64,000 bases of DNA from assembly GCF_017114915.1 (NCBI RefSeq), contig NZ_JAAUOE010000002.1, positions 247,109 to 311,108 of the forward strand, in the 5' to 3' direction. This document shows positions 43,829 to 51,655 of this stretch, piece after piece (the stretch's first letter is position 1; every line of letters starts with the position of its first letter). The translations under genes and the position numbers were made by a program. The notes beneath the pieces were generated by a model. The model saw only the letters and a program-made list of their open reading frames with translations. It made no database searches and had not been told where the DNA came from. The DNA comes from Pseudomonas frederiksbergensis. Its GTDB lineage: Bacteria; Pseudomonadota; Gammaproteobacteria; Pseudomonadales; Pseudomonadaceae.

Positions 43829-46309
43829 CTAGAAGCGGTAAGTGAGGTCGACGAGCAGACGCAGATCGGTTTCACGGTCGCCGTCATAAGGCCGGTTGAT
43901 CACGCTCAGCAGGCCGCCCACCTCGAACACGTCGTTCCAGCTGTAGCGCTGGCCGTAACCGAGCAGGGCGATGCCGCCGGTGCCGTGATCACGTTGGCTA
44001 TAGGTGCCCGCGCCCGCCTGAAACTGCTGGCGCCAGGAGGTTTCGTAGCGGTGATGGAGCACATGGTTGACGTTCACCGTCGGCAGCACGCTGAAGTCGG
44101 ATTTGGGGTTGAAGTACGGCACGTCACCGGACTTGGAGTTATGGCTGCTGCCGACCTCCAGGCCGAGGTCGACTTGCAGCCCCGGCGCGCGGTAAACGCC
44201 CTCGCGACCGGTGAGGACTGCTTCGACACGGTTGTTGCCGTCGCTGAAGTGCGAGGGGCTGACCGCCAGTTTCCACTCACGGCTTTCATTGGCGCGCCAA
44301 CGGATGAAACCGCTGCCGCCATTGGCGGTGATGTCGCTGTTCAAGGCCCGCAACGGCGTTTGCGCCGACAGGTATTCGAGGCTGCCGCCGTACTGCCAGT
44401 GATCGTCGATGTCCCGGGCAATCGCCAGGCGCGCACCCTGTTTGTTGCCGAAGCCGTAGGAATGGTTGGAGACTTCCGCTTCCAGGCTCATGTCGCGAGT
44501 GCGCCGTTCGAGCCCGACGCGCTGGAAACGATGATGGCCGGTGCCTTCCTGGAAATCGCCGGTGGCGTAACCGGCACCGGCGAACAAGCGCCAGTCTTCA
44601 TCGATAGGCGGGCTGTACAGTGTGGTTTCGATGCCGAAATCGCGGCTGCCGTTAACCGCCCCGACGTCCCCGTTGCCACCGCCATAACTCTTACCGCCGT
44701 AGGCCCGCACTCGCAGCTCGGCCATGTCGTGGACCGCACGCTGACGCTGTAAACGCTGCACCTGACGGTTGTCCGCAAAGCGCGCGACCACATCGTCGGT
44801 CAGTGCATCCATCTGCCGCCATTCCTGCAGGTCCATGGCGGTGTGGCCCTGAGCGACTTCTAGCCCGATATCTCGCGGGGCCATGCTTTCGGTTTCCTTG
44901 AGCTGACTCTCGGCGCGTCGTGGCCAGTCCCGGGCCAGATACAGATCGGCTTGAGCCAGACGCAGGCTGAGGTTGCCCGGAGCCTGATCCACCAACGTCT
45001 GCAAACGCTGCTCGCCCGACGGCAGATCGGCGCCGTAGATGCCGGCCTGGGCGGCGAGTTGCTGCGCGTCCATCCACTCATCGTTGGGATTGCCCACCGG
45101 CAAGCCCTTGAGCTCGATTCGCGGTTTCTGGCTCTTGGCCAGGTTTTCGGCGACCTGACGCGCTTCATCGACTTTGTCGCTTTCGAGCAAGGCGTAATAG
45201 AGCGCGGCGCTGCCTCCCAGATGGTCGCCGACGTCGGCAACCGGCGCGACCAGCACCTGATGATATAAGTCGGTGGCGATTTCCGGCTGACGCTGGTCCA
45301 GATAGGACGACGCCACCCAACGCAGGGCATAGGTCGGAACCTTCACGCCTTCGGCGAGCAGCTTCTGGTATTCGGCGATCACCTCGGCGGTGCGCGCACG
45401 GGCCTTGAGGGCGCCCAAGCGGTCGATTCGCCAGCGGATGACGTCCTCATGGGCCGCAGGATCCGGCGTCCAGGTCATCAGTAACTGGTCGTAATCGGCC
45501 AACGCCCGATCGGCGATCACATACCGTTCCGTTTCGCTGCGGGTGGCCAGTTCAGCCAGACGCACGCGTTCGGCGGCCATGTCCCCTTCGAGACGGCGCA
45601 ACGTGACCGGATCCAGCAACCCCGGCCGCTGACGCGCCAGGCGCAAGGCCGGTTCCGGCAAACGGGCACGTTGCAGGGCAATCACGTATTCGCGAGCGAC
45701 TTCGGGTTTACTGCCGGCGCGAATGAAAGCCTGGTCGTATTCAAACAGTGCGTCGTAAGTGGCACCGGCGCGGGTCAAGGCGTAGGCCAGGGCCAGGCGG
45801 CGGGAAGGGTCATCCGGTTTCGCCGCCACCAGTGCCTTGGCGCGGGCAACCGCCTCGTCAGGTTTACCGGCGTCGGCCTGGGTCATCGCCAGGCCCAGCT
45901 GCAAGTCGGCATTTTGCGGTTCAAGGGCCAGGGCCTTGTTGTACACCTGGCTCGCCGAGCCCCAGCGCTTGAGGTTGCGATAGGCGCGCGCGGTGGCGGT
46001 CAGGGCCTGGACCGGCAACGCCCGATCTCGCCCTTGGGATTCATAGACCTGGACCACTTCCGCATCCAGCCCCGCCCAACTGGCGATCTGCAGGTGATCG
46101 CTGATCTGGCCGGGGGTGGCCTGGTTCACAGGCACTTGGCGCAACACGGTCAGCGCAGGCGTGTAGTTCCCCGCCCGCGCATCGCGCACCATTTGGTCGT
46201 AAGGGGTGTCGGCGAACGCCAGCGTCGGCCACAGCAATTGACCGCACAGCGCAACGCGAAACAAGGGGCGCAGCCCACAATGAATAAAGGGACCAGCAAT
46301 ACACGGCAT
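43829..46309 (-). CDS. pgaA: PNAG outer-membrane export porin PgaA
   Basis: 826 residues with a signal peptide ending ...LLWPTLAFA. The N-terminal 500 residues are TPR-like helical repeats (ALEPQNADLQLGLAMTQADAGKPDEAVARAKAL and others) that sit in the periplasm and bind PgaB and polymer. The C-terminal 300 residues alternate as beta strands and end in ...LTYRF, the terminal Phe expected for an outer-membrane barrel. First gene of pgaABCD; 6 bases separate it from pgaB. The long upstream leader holds a stable hairpin and GGA motifs. Confidence 0.93.
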   Translation of the reverse strand: MPCIAGPFIHCGLRPLFRVALCGQLLWPTLAFADTPYDQMVRDARAGNYTPALTVLRQVPVNQATPGQISDHLQIASWAGLDAEVVQVYESQGRDRALPVQALTATARAYRNLKRWGSASQVYNKALALEPQNADLQLGLAMTQADAGKPDEAVARAKALVAAKPDDPSRRLALAYALTRAGATYDALFEYDQAFIRAGSKPEVAREYVIALQRARLPEPALRLARQRPGLLDPVTLRRLEGDMAAERVRLAELATRSETERYVIADRALADYDQLLMTWTPDPAAHEDVIRWRIDRLGALKARARTAEVIAEYQKLLAEGVKVPTYALRWVASSYLDQRQPEIATDLYHQVLVAPVADVGDHLGGSAALYYALLESDKVDEARQVAENLAKSQKPRIELKGLPVGNPNDEWMDAQQLAAQAGIYGADLPSGEQRLQTLVDQAPGNLSLRLAQADLYLARDWPRRAESQLKETESMAPRDIGLEVAQGHTAMDLQEWRQMDALTDDVVARFADNRQVQRLQRQRAVHDMAELRVRAYGGKSYGGGNGDVGAVNGSRDFGIETTLYSPPIDEDWRLFAGAGYATGDFQEGTGHHRFQRVGLERRTRDMSLEAEVSNHSYGFGNKQGARLAIARDIDDHWQYGGSLEYLSAQTPLRALNSDITANGGSGFIRWRANESREWKLAVSPSHFSDGNNRVEAVLTGREGVYRAPGLQVDLGLEVGSSHNSKSGDVPYFNPKSDFSVLPTVNVNHVLHHRYETSWRQQFQAGAGTYSQRDHGTGGIALLGYGQRYSWNDVFEVGGLLSVINRPYDGDRETDLRLLVDLTYRF

Positions 46310-46370
46310 TCGTCAGCATCCTTACATGGCCAGCCGGGTCGCAATGTCCCTTGCCCACTCGTATCGGAAA

Positions 46371-46390
46371 GCCGGGTCGAGAAACCCGGC
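46371..46390 (-). promoter_or_regulatory. Hairpin in the pgaA leader with nearby GGA motifs
   Basis: GCCGGGT-N6-ACCCGGC forms a 7-bp hairpin about 62 bases upstream of the pgaA start. On the mRNA strand the Shine-Dalgarno region reads AAGGATG and an AAGGGACA lies further up. GGA at the ribosome binding site plus an upstream GGA is the pattern by which CsrA/RsmA represses pgaA in E. coli. This is inference only. Confidence 0.35.
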
Positions 46391-46480
46391 CAAGCTTTAT
46401 CGAAGCAGTCTTGCATGCAAGCGTAGTCAATTATTCAAGTCACAATAATTCTTCAGATTCGTTTCTCCTCTTTGCGCAAC

Positions 46481-46575
46481 CCTGTAGGAGCGGGCTTGCC
46501 CGCGAAGACGGCGGCACAGTCAACATTGATGTTGCCTGACACACCGCTTTCGCGGGCAAGCCCGCTCCTACAGGG
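46481..46575. repeat. REPIN
   Basis: CCTGTAGGAGCGGGCTTGCC and its complement ending GCTCCTACAGGG flank about 45 bases. It lies between pgaA's upstream region and the DUF945 gene end. The 46310-46655 gap holds only the pgaA leader, this REPIN and the terminator at 46598-46637. Confidence 0.85.
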
Positions 46576-46597
46576 ATCGTTACGAAACGCCAGACAG

Positions 46598-46637
46598 CAA
46601 AACGCCCGGCGTCTGCATGTCGCAGAGGCCGGGCGTT
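46598..46637 (-). terminator. Terminator of the DUF945 gene
   Basis: AACGCCCGGC and GCCGGGCGTT arms (10 bp, about 17-base loop) followed on the minus strand by TTTTG. Confidence 0.75.
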
Positions 46638-46655
46638 GCGCTCAAGCCTGAGGTT

Positions 46656-48161
46656 TTACTGGATTTCGCCAGTGCCGCCGAGCTTGCTCATCACGAAGCC
46701 GACAAATTCTTCGAGGGTCATTTTCTGGCCGTTGAAGTCCACCTGATTGTTGGCGTAGTGCAGCTTGGTGACAACGTTGTTACCGTCCAGTTTCGCCAGT
46801 TGCGTACCGACCGCCATGCTGCCGAACATGTCGGCGGTGGCGCTCGCCTGATCGGCGATGAGTTTGGCGTCGGTCTGGCCATCGATTTGCGACTGCACGG
46901 TGAGCACGTCAACGAGCATTGGCTTGGACACCCGTACGTTGAAGTCCAGCAGCGCAATCAACTGCTTGGCCAACTGGTCCGGCGGCAGGTCCATGGATTG
47001 CGGCTTGGCCAGGTCCAGCACCAGGTTGGCGCGGCTTTCGCCGTTGCTGGTGTTGAACGACAGGTTTTCCAGGGCCACCTGGGGGCCGGCGGCCAGCAGT
47101 TTCTCCAGACTGGTCTTGATCTGTGCCTCTTCGGCCGGGGTCAGGTTCAACTCCGGCGCCGGCAGACCGGCGGCAGCAGCTTCAGCCGCGGCCCTCTCGT
47201 AGGGTTGCAGTTTGGTCTGATAGATCTGCATCAGCGACATCGTTGACGGGATGTCGAGGTTTTTCAGGCTCATGGCCATCTGCGCAGAACCGACAGCCTT
47301 GCCGTTCAAGGACACTTCACCGACCTTGTAATCGGCACGCCCCGAAGCATTGGTGCCCGACTCTTCGGTGCGGTTCTTCATTTCAAAGTTCTTGAAGCCG
47401 AGTACCGACTGTTTGGCGCCGAAAGTGGTTTTGCTGTGGCTCAGCTCGACCGTGTTTTCGCCGGTGTAATAGCCATAGGTGCTTTTGTTCAGGTTACTGG
47501 CCACGGTCAAGCCGTTGAGCTCCACCTGCACCGGCGTCTGATCTTCAGCCACGCTGGTCAGTTTCAGGCTGTCCATGTAACCGTCGGCCTTGACCTTTTG
47601 CGCCTGGGCACTGGCGGCCACATCCAGTTTCAACCCGGAGAACGTCAGCCTGGATTTGTCATCCAGTGCGGCTTCCAGCGGCAGAAATTCGAGGGTGCCC
47701 TTGGTGGAGTTGTCGTAACCGATGTTGACCACGCCCTGGACCGGGGATTTGTCCTTGGCGGCGGCGAACCACTTCTCGGTCAGTGGCGTCTTTTCCAGCT
47801 CGTAGTGACTGGTGGCCAGGACCGGCAACCACTTCAGCGACACCAGACGCGAGAATGGCAACGGGCCGTGTTCGATGCGATCGACGAACAGCAGCTCGAC
47901 CGGCGCTTCACCAAACATCTCGCCCTCGCCCTTGAGGCGGTAGTGCGCGGTGCTGCTGAACACATGGCGATCCAGCGACACCAGCTCCAGCGACGCCGTG
48001 CCGTTGGAACCTGTCAGCGCGGCTTGCAGCTCTTTGTTGGCGTCGGCGATCGAGCTGTTGAGCACTCCATCGAGTTTGCTGCCGGTATACCACGCACCGC
48101 CAGCGCTGATTGCACCGATGGCCACGACAATTGCTAAAAGCACGCCTGCTGATTTATTCAT
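46656..48161 (-). CDS. YdgA-like (DUF945) periplasmic protein
   Basis: 501 residues from the ATG at 48161 (MNKSAGVLLAIVVAIGAISAGGAWYTGSKLD). One N-terminal membrane anchor (about 5-25) precedes a long periplasmic part with repeated beta-strand patterns (LEKTPLTEKWFAA, NGLTVASNLNKSTYGYYTG, YANNQVDFNGQKMTLEEFVG). Length and motifs match the YdgA/DUF945 family of Gram-negative bacteria, whose function is not settled; E. coli YdgA has been linked to envelope integrity and motility. It is monocistronic with its own terminator. Confidence 0.85.
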   Translation of the reverse strand: MNKSAGVLLAIVVAIGAISAGGAWYTGSKLDGVLNSSIADANKELQAALTGSNGTASLELVSLDRHVFSSTAHYRLKGEGEMFGEAPVELLFVDRIEHGPLPFSRLVSLKWLPVLATSHYELEKTPLTEKWFAAAKDKSPVQGVVNIGYDNSTKGTLEFLPLEAALDDKSRLTFSGLKLDVAASAQAQKVKADGYMDSLKLTSVAEDQTPVQVELNGLTVASNLNKSTYGYYTGENTVELSHSKTTFGAKQSVLGFKNFEMKNRTEESGTNASGRADYKVGEVSLNGKAVGSAQMAMSLKNLDIPSTMSLMQIYQTKLQPYERAAAEAAAAGLPAPELNLTPAEEAQIKTSLEKLLAAGPQVALENLSFNTSNGESRANLVLDLAKPQSMDLPPDQLAKQLIALLDFNVRVSKPMLVDVLTVQSQIDGQTDAKLIADQASATADMFGSMAVGTQLAKLDGNNVVTKLHYANNQVDFNGQKMTLEEFVGFVMSKLGGTGEIQ

Positions 48162-48317
48162 GAAGTACCCGATCAATGTCCATTGTTGAAAGTGTGGTCG
48201 TCTTCCCTGAACCCATGACAGGTCGCGGTCATGACTGCGCTAAAAGTGGGAAGGAGATTAGCATTTGCGCCGCGAGGCGGCCCAATGATTAAAGGTGAAA
48301 GAGTGTCTATTAGCGTG

Positions 48318-48395
48318 GAAAAGATCGCCGCCTACGCCAGCGCCTGCACGGAATATGCGTTTCCCTGCAGGAGCTGGCGTAGGCGGCGATCTTTT
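48318..48395. repeat. Inverted repeat of the AAAAGATCGCCGCC type
   Basis: AAAAGATCGCCGCCTACGCC and GGCGTAGGCGGCGATCTTTT are 20-base perfect arms around about 38 bases, related to the GATCGCAGCC elements at 23195 and 26862. It sits at the 3' end of the next gene and probably terminates it. Confidence 0.8.
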
Positions 48396-48399
48396 CGGT

Positions 48400-49035
48400 T
48401 CACGAATACTGCACTTCAATCTCATCCAATTGATGATCAAAACTCTTGAGCCGTGCGGTCCACGTATACACCAGCACTTCAAAATCCCGATTGATCACCG
48501 CCCCGCCAGTCACTTCCGCGCGCGGGTCGCAGAAGTCCAGTTGATAGCGTTCGCGGGCCATGGCGTTGGCGACATCGGACAGCTCTCGAGCGTTGTTGAG
48601 CCAGTGCCACCCCTCGTCGGCCACTTGCTTGTCCAGCGCCAGGCATTGTTTCTTCAGGGTTTCGAGGCTTTTTTCCAGCGGCGTGCCGGTGAGTTCGCCC
48701 ATGACTTCCTGGAACGTGCGCCCCGGTTGCCAGTAACTGCCCCAGAAATACCGGTCGAACACCGTTTCAACCCGGCGCAAAGCCACCTTGGTGTCCCAGA
48801 TCAGCACCAGGGTCTTGCCTTGTTCGAGTTGTCGTTTCTTGATGCGCTGGCTCTGAAGCGAGGCCCAGGCGACCACCACGATGGCCATCACGGCGATCAG
48901 CGCTGCCACGCTGTCGAGGAATATCAGCGCCTTGTCGAGCTGATGGGCCAGCATGACGCCGTAGAAATAGGTGGCCGTCAGCAAAACCAATGCCGTAATG
49001 GCGCACCAGAAGCCGAGAGCGTAAGGGTTTTTCAT
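48400..49035 (-). CDS. Membrane protein of unknown function
   Basis: 211 residues from the ATG at 49035 (AGGGG upstream). Two membrane helices (about 8-28 and 40-60) are followed by a basic, helical cytoplasmic domain (SQRIKKRQLEQGKTLVLIWDTKVALRRVETVFDRYFWGSYW, LEKSLETLKKQCLALDKQVADEGWHWLNNARELSDVANAMARERYQL). I do not recognise the family. It may be expressed with the DUF945 gene further downstream, but the repeat between them argues for a separate transcript. Confidence 0.7.
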   Translation of the reverse strand: MKNPYALGFWCAITALVLLTATYFYGVMLAHQLDKALIFLDSVAALIAVMAIVVVAWASLQSQRIKKRQLEQGKTLVLIWDTKVALRRVETVFDRYFWGSYWQPGRTFQEVMGELTGTPLEKSLETLKKQCLALDKQVADEGWHWLNNARELSDVANAMARERYQLDFCDPRAEVTGGAVINRDFEVLVYTWTARLKSFDHQLDEIEVQYS

Positions 49036-49116
49036 TATTGGATCCCCCTGACCAACGCAAGCCTTGATCGACGGGTTCGCCGCGCGCCCCCATCCATTCA
49101 AAGCATAGCAACGGCC

Positions 49117-50565
49117 TCAGGGTTTGCCGGGTTGTGAACCTTGCGTTCGTCCGCTTTCCCAGCCGCCACCCAAAGCAAGGAACAAATCGATCTGGCTCAT
49201 GGCGACTTGGGTGTTGGCCGAGGCCAGTTGCGCCCGGACGTCGGTGTAGGTGCGGGTGGCTTGCAGATCCGCGAGGAACGACTCCCGGCCGGCCTGAAAA
49301 AAGCGGTGAGTCTGGTCTGCCGCCCGTTGCGCCGACTGTTCGGCATCTGCCAACGCATCGCGACGCTGAAGTTGCGCGGAATATTGCGCCAAACCGGTTT
49401 GAGTTTCGCGAATGGCGTTGAGTACCACACCATCGAAATGCGCCAGCGCCCCTTGGGTCGCCGCCTCGGCCTCACGGATTCGCGCGCGGGAGCCGTTGGA
49501 CGGTACGGTCCAGGTCAGCAACGGACCGAAGCCCCAGCGATTGGTCGCCGGTTTGCCGAGGTTTTCCAGTATCCCGACCGTACCAACAGTCGCGCCGATG
49601 CTGATGTCCGGGTACAACTCGCCGGTGGCAATGCCAATACCGGCGGTTGCGGCCGCCAATTTGCGCTCGGCCTGGCGTATGTCGGGCCGGCGTTTGAGCA
49701 ACGTGGCGCCATCACCCACCGGCAACAATTGGGTGATTTTCGGCAGCTCGGCGCAGGTGGCGGTTCCGGACGGCAATTGCTCGACCGGTTTGGCCAGCAA
49801 CATCGACAAATGGAACAACCCGGCCTGACGCGCCGCTTCATAACGCGGCAATTCGGCGCGCAAGGACTTGAATTGGGTTTGCGAACGGGTGACCTGGGTT
49901 TCATCGCCGCGCCCGGCATCGCGCAAACGCTGGGTCAGGGTGGTGCTCTGGGCTTGCAGGTCGAGGGAATGCTGCGCGATCTCCCGCTCTTCGTTGGCCG
50001 CGCAGATCTGGGTGTAAGCCCGCACCACATCGGCCACCAGGGTGATGCGCGCGGTATCCGCTGCCGCCTGCGTCGCATCGGCATTGGCTTTGGCCGCCTC
50101 GATGCCGCGCTGCAAGGTGCCGAACAGGTCGAACTGATACGAGGTCGTGATGCCGATGTCACCCACGTTGGCCACCGGCACTTTCTCCGGTAGCAAGAAC
50201 GCTTCGCCAGACTCCTGCAAGCGCTGGGCGCCAACCTTCACGCCGCCGCTCCAACCGCCCGCGGCTTGCGCTTCGTCGACCTGAGCGCGAGCCCGGGAAA
50301 GATTCGCCGCCGCCACCCGTAAATCGGTGTTGGACGCCATGGCCTGCTGCACCAATTGGTCCAGGCGCGGATCCTGATACAACCGCCACCAATCACTGGG
50401 CACCGGTGCCGAGACGACATGTTTGCCGTTCACCGCCAGGTTGCCCTGAAAATCTTCACGGTGCACCGCCGCCTCGTCCGGCAGATGATAATCCGGACCT
50501 ACCACCTGACAGGCCGACAACAGCAGCCCTAACCCGGCCACCGCCAAACCCGAGGCCCTGCTCAT
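49117..50565 (-). CDS. NodT-family outer-membrane efflux lipoprotein
   Basis: 482 residues. The signal peptide ends at lipobox LLSAC (Cys19). It has the two OEP repeats of TolC/OprM-like channels (WWRLYQDPRLDQLVQQAM...NTDLRVAAANLSRARAQVDEA and RRPDIRQAERKLAAATAGIGIATGELYPDISIGATVG). It is the last gene of the MarR-FUSC-DUF1656-HlyD-OMF operon, its start overlapping the adaptor by 4 bases. It provides the outer-membrane exit for this tripartite pump. Confidence 0.92.
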   Translation of the reverse strand: MSRASGLAVAGLGLLLSACQVVGPDYHLPDEAAVHREDFQGNLAVNGKHVVSAPVPSDWWRLYQDPRLDQLVQQAMASNTDLRVAAANLSRARAQVDEAQAAGGWSGGVKVGAQRLQESGEAFLLPEKVPVANVGDIGITTSYQFDLFGTLQRGIEAAKANADATQAAADTARITLVADVVRAYTQICAANEEREIAQHSLDLQAQSTTLTQRLRDAGRGDETQVTRSQTQFKSLRAELPRYEAARQAGLFHLSMLLAKPVEQLPSGTATCAELPKITQLLPVGDGATLLKRRPDIRQAERKLAAATAGIGIATGELYPDISIGATVGTVGILENLGKPATNRWGFGPLLTWTVPSNGSRARIREAEAATQGALAHFDGVVLNAIRETQTGLAQYSAQLQRRDALADAEQSAQRAADQTHRFFQAGRESFLADLQATRTYTDVRAQLASANTQVAMSQIDLFLALGGGWESGRTQGSQPGKP

Positions 50566-51449
50566 TTCGCCGCCCCCCCGGTTTGATCATCGATGATCGA
50601 CACGGTGGCCGTACGCCCGGCAATCATGCGGAAATCTTCCGGCACCTCATCAAAAGCAATCCGCACCGGAATCCGCTGCGCCAGCCGCACCCAACTGAAT
50701 GCAGGATTGACGTTGGGCAACAGGTTGCTGCCACTGCTGCGGTCGCGGTCTTCGATGCCGGCGACGATGCTTTCGACATGCCCGCGCAGGCGCGCACGGT
50801 CGCCGATCACGCGAATATCGACGCTCTGGCCGACATGAATGCCGTCCAGTTTGGTTTCTTCGAAATAGCCGTCGATGTGGAAGGAGTTACTGTCCACCAC
50901 CGACAACACCGGGCGCCCGGCGCTGACGAACTCCTGGGAGCGCGGCGCCCGATCGTTGACGTAGCCATCCACCGGGCTGCGGATCACCGAACGGTCTAGG
51001 TTGAGCTGGGCGCTGTCTACCGTTACTTGGGCCTCCATCAACGCCACTTCGGCGCGCGCAACCCGAGACTGGCTTTCTTCCAGTTGCTCGGCCGGGACCA
51101 GATTGCCGAGGCCACGGTTACGCTTGGCCTCGCGCTGGGCCTGGGCCAGGGTTTCCTGGCGGTCGGCGACAGCAGCTTTTGCCTGGCGCAACGCCAGTTT
51201 GAAACGGTCCTGATCGATGCTGAACAGCACCTGGCCGCGTTTCACCCATTGGTTGTCGCGCACCTCCACTTGCTGGATCAGGCCGGATACATCCGGAGCA
51301 ATCTGCACGATGTCAGCACGGATGTGCCCGTCCCGGGTCCAGGGCGCGAACATGTAATACATGACCATGCGCCAGACCACGACAACGGCGAAGGTCACGA
51401 TCAGCAGCGTCAGGACCACGCGGCCGAGGGTCAAAATAGGTTTTTTCAT
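50562..51449 (-). CDS. HlyD/AaeA-type periplasmic adaptor protein
   Basis: 295 residues. One N-terminal membrane anchor (about 10-32) precedes a lipoyl-like domain (HIRADIVQIAPDVSGLIQQVEVRDNQWVKRGQVLFSID), a helical hairpin (about 80-145) and the second lipoyl half plus barrel. It matches the AaeA/EmrA class that works with FUSC-type inner-membrane proteins. Start and stop overlap both neighbours by 4 bases. Confidence 0.9.
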   Translation of the reverse strand: MKKPILTLGRVVLTLLIVTFAVVVVWRMVMYYMFAPWTRDGHIRADIVQIAPDVSGLIQQVEVRDNQWVKRGQVLFSIDQDRFKLALRQAKAAVADRQETLAQAQREAKRNRGLGNLVPAEQLEESQSRVARAEVALMEAQVTVDSAQLNLDRSVIRSPVDGYVNDRAPRSQEFVSAGRPVLSVVDSNSFHIDGYFEETKLDGIHVGQSVDIRVIGDRARLRGHVESIVAGIEDRDRSSGSNLLPNVNPAFSWVRLAQRIPVRIAFDEVPEDFRMIAGRTATVSIIDDQTGGAAK

Positions 51450-51655
51450 GTCATCAGGTATCGACTGAGTGAGTCCACGGCGCCGAGTAGCACGGCGTAG
51501 AGAGCCACGTTGAACAATGCCCGGTGCCAGACCAGACGGTAAAAGTGCAGGCGCGTCAGCACCCCATGCACCAACAGGAACAACACGTAGGTCATGCCCA
51601 TCAGCACCAGCAGCGTGGGCAGGAAAACCCCACTGATATCCAGATCACCAATCAT
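51446..51655 (-). CDS. DUF1656 (AaeX-like) small membrane protein
   Basis: 69 residues with two membrane helices (about 8-30 and 45-65) and the DUF1656 start IGDLDISGVFLPTLLVLMG. Such genes nearly always lie between FUSC and HlyD genes of aromatic-acid or fusaric-acid efflux systems. The exact role is unknown. It overlaps both neighbours by 4 bases. Confidence 0.88.
   Translation of the reverse strand: MIGDLDISGVFLPTLLVLMGMTYVLFLLVHGVLTRLHFYRLVWHRALFNVALYAVLLGAVDSLSRYLMT

Noticed and set aside
42644..44752. 702-codon plus-strand open frame across pgaB and pgaA
   Set aside because: It is opposite two well-conserved genes and shows only the Arg/His/Gln-rich pattern of a complementary frame.
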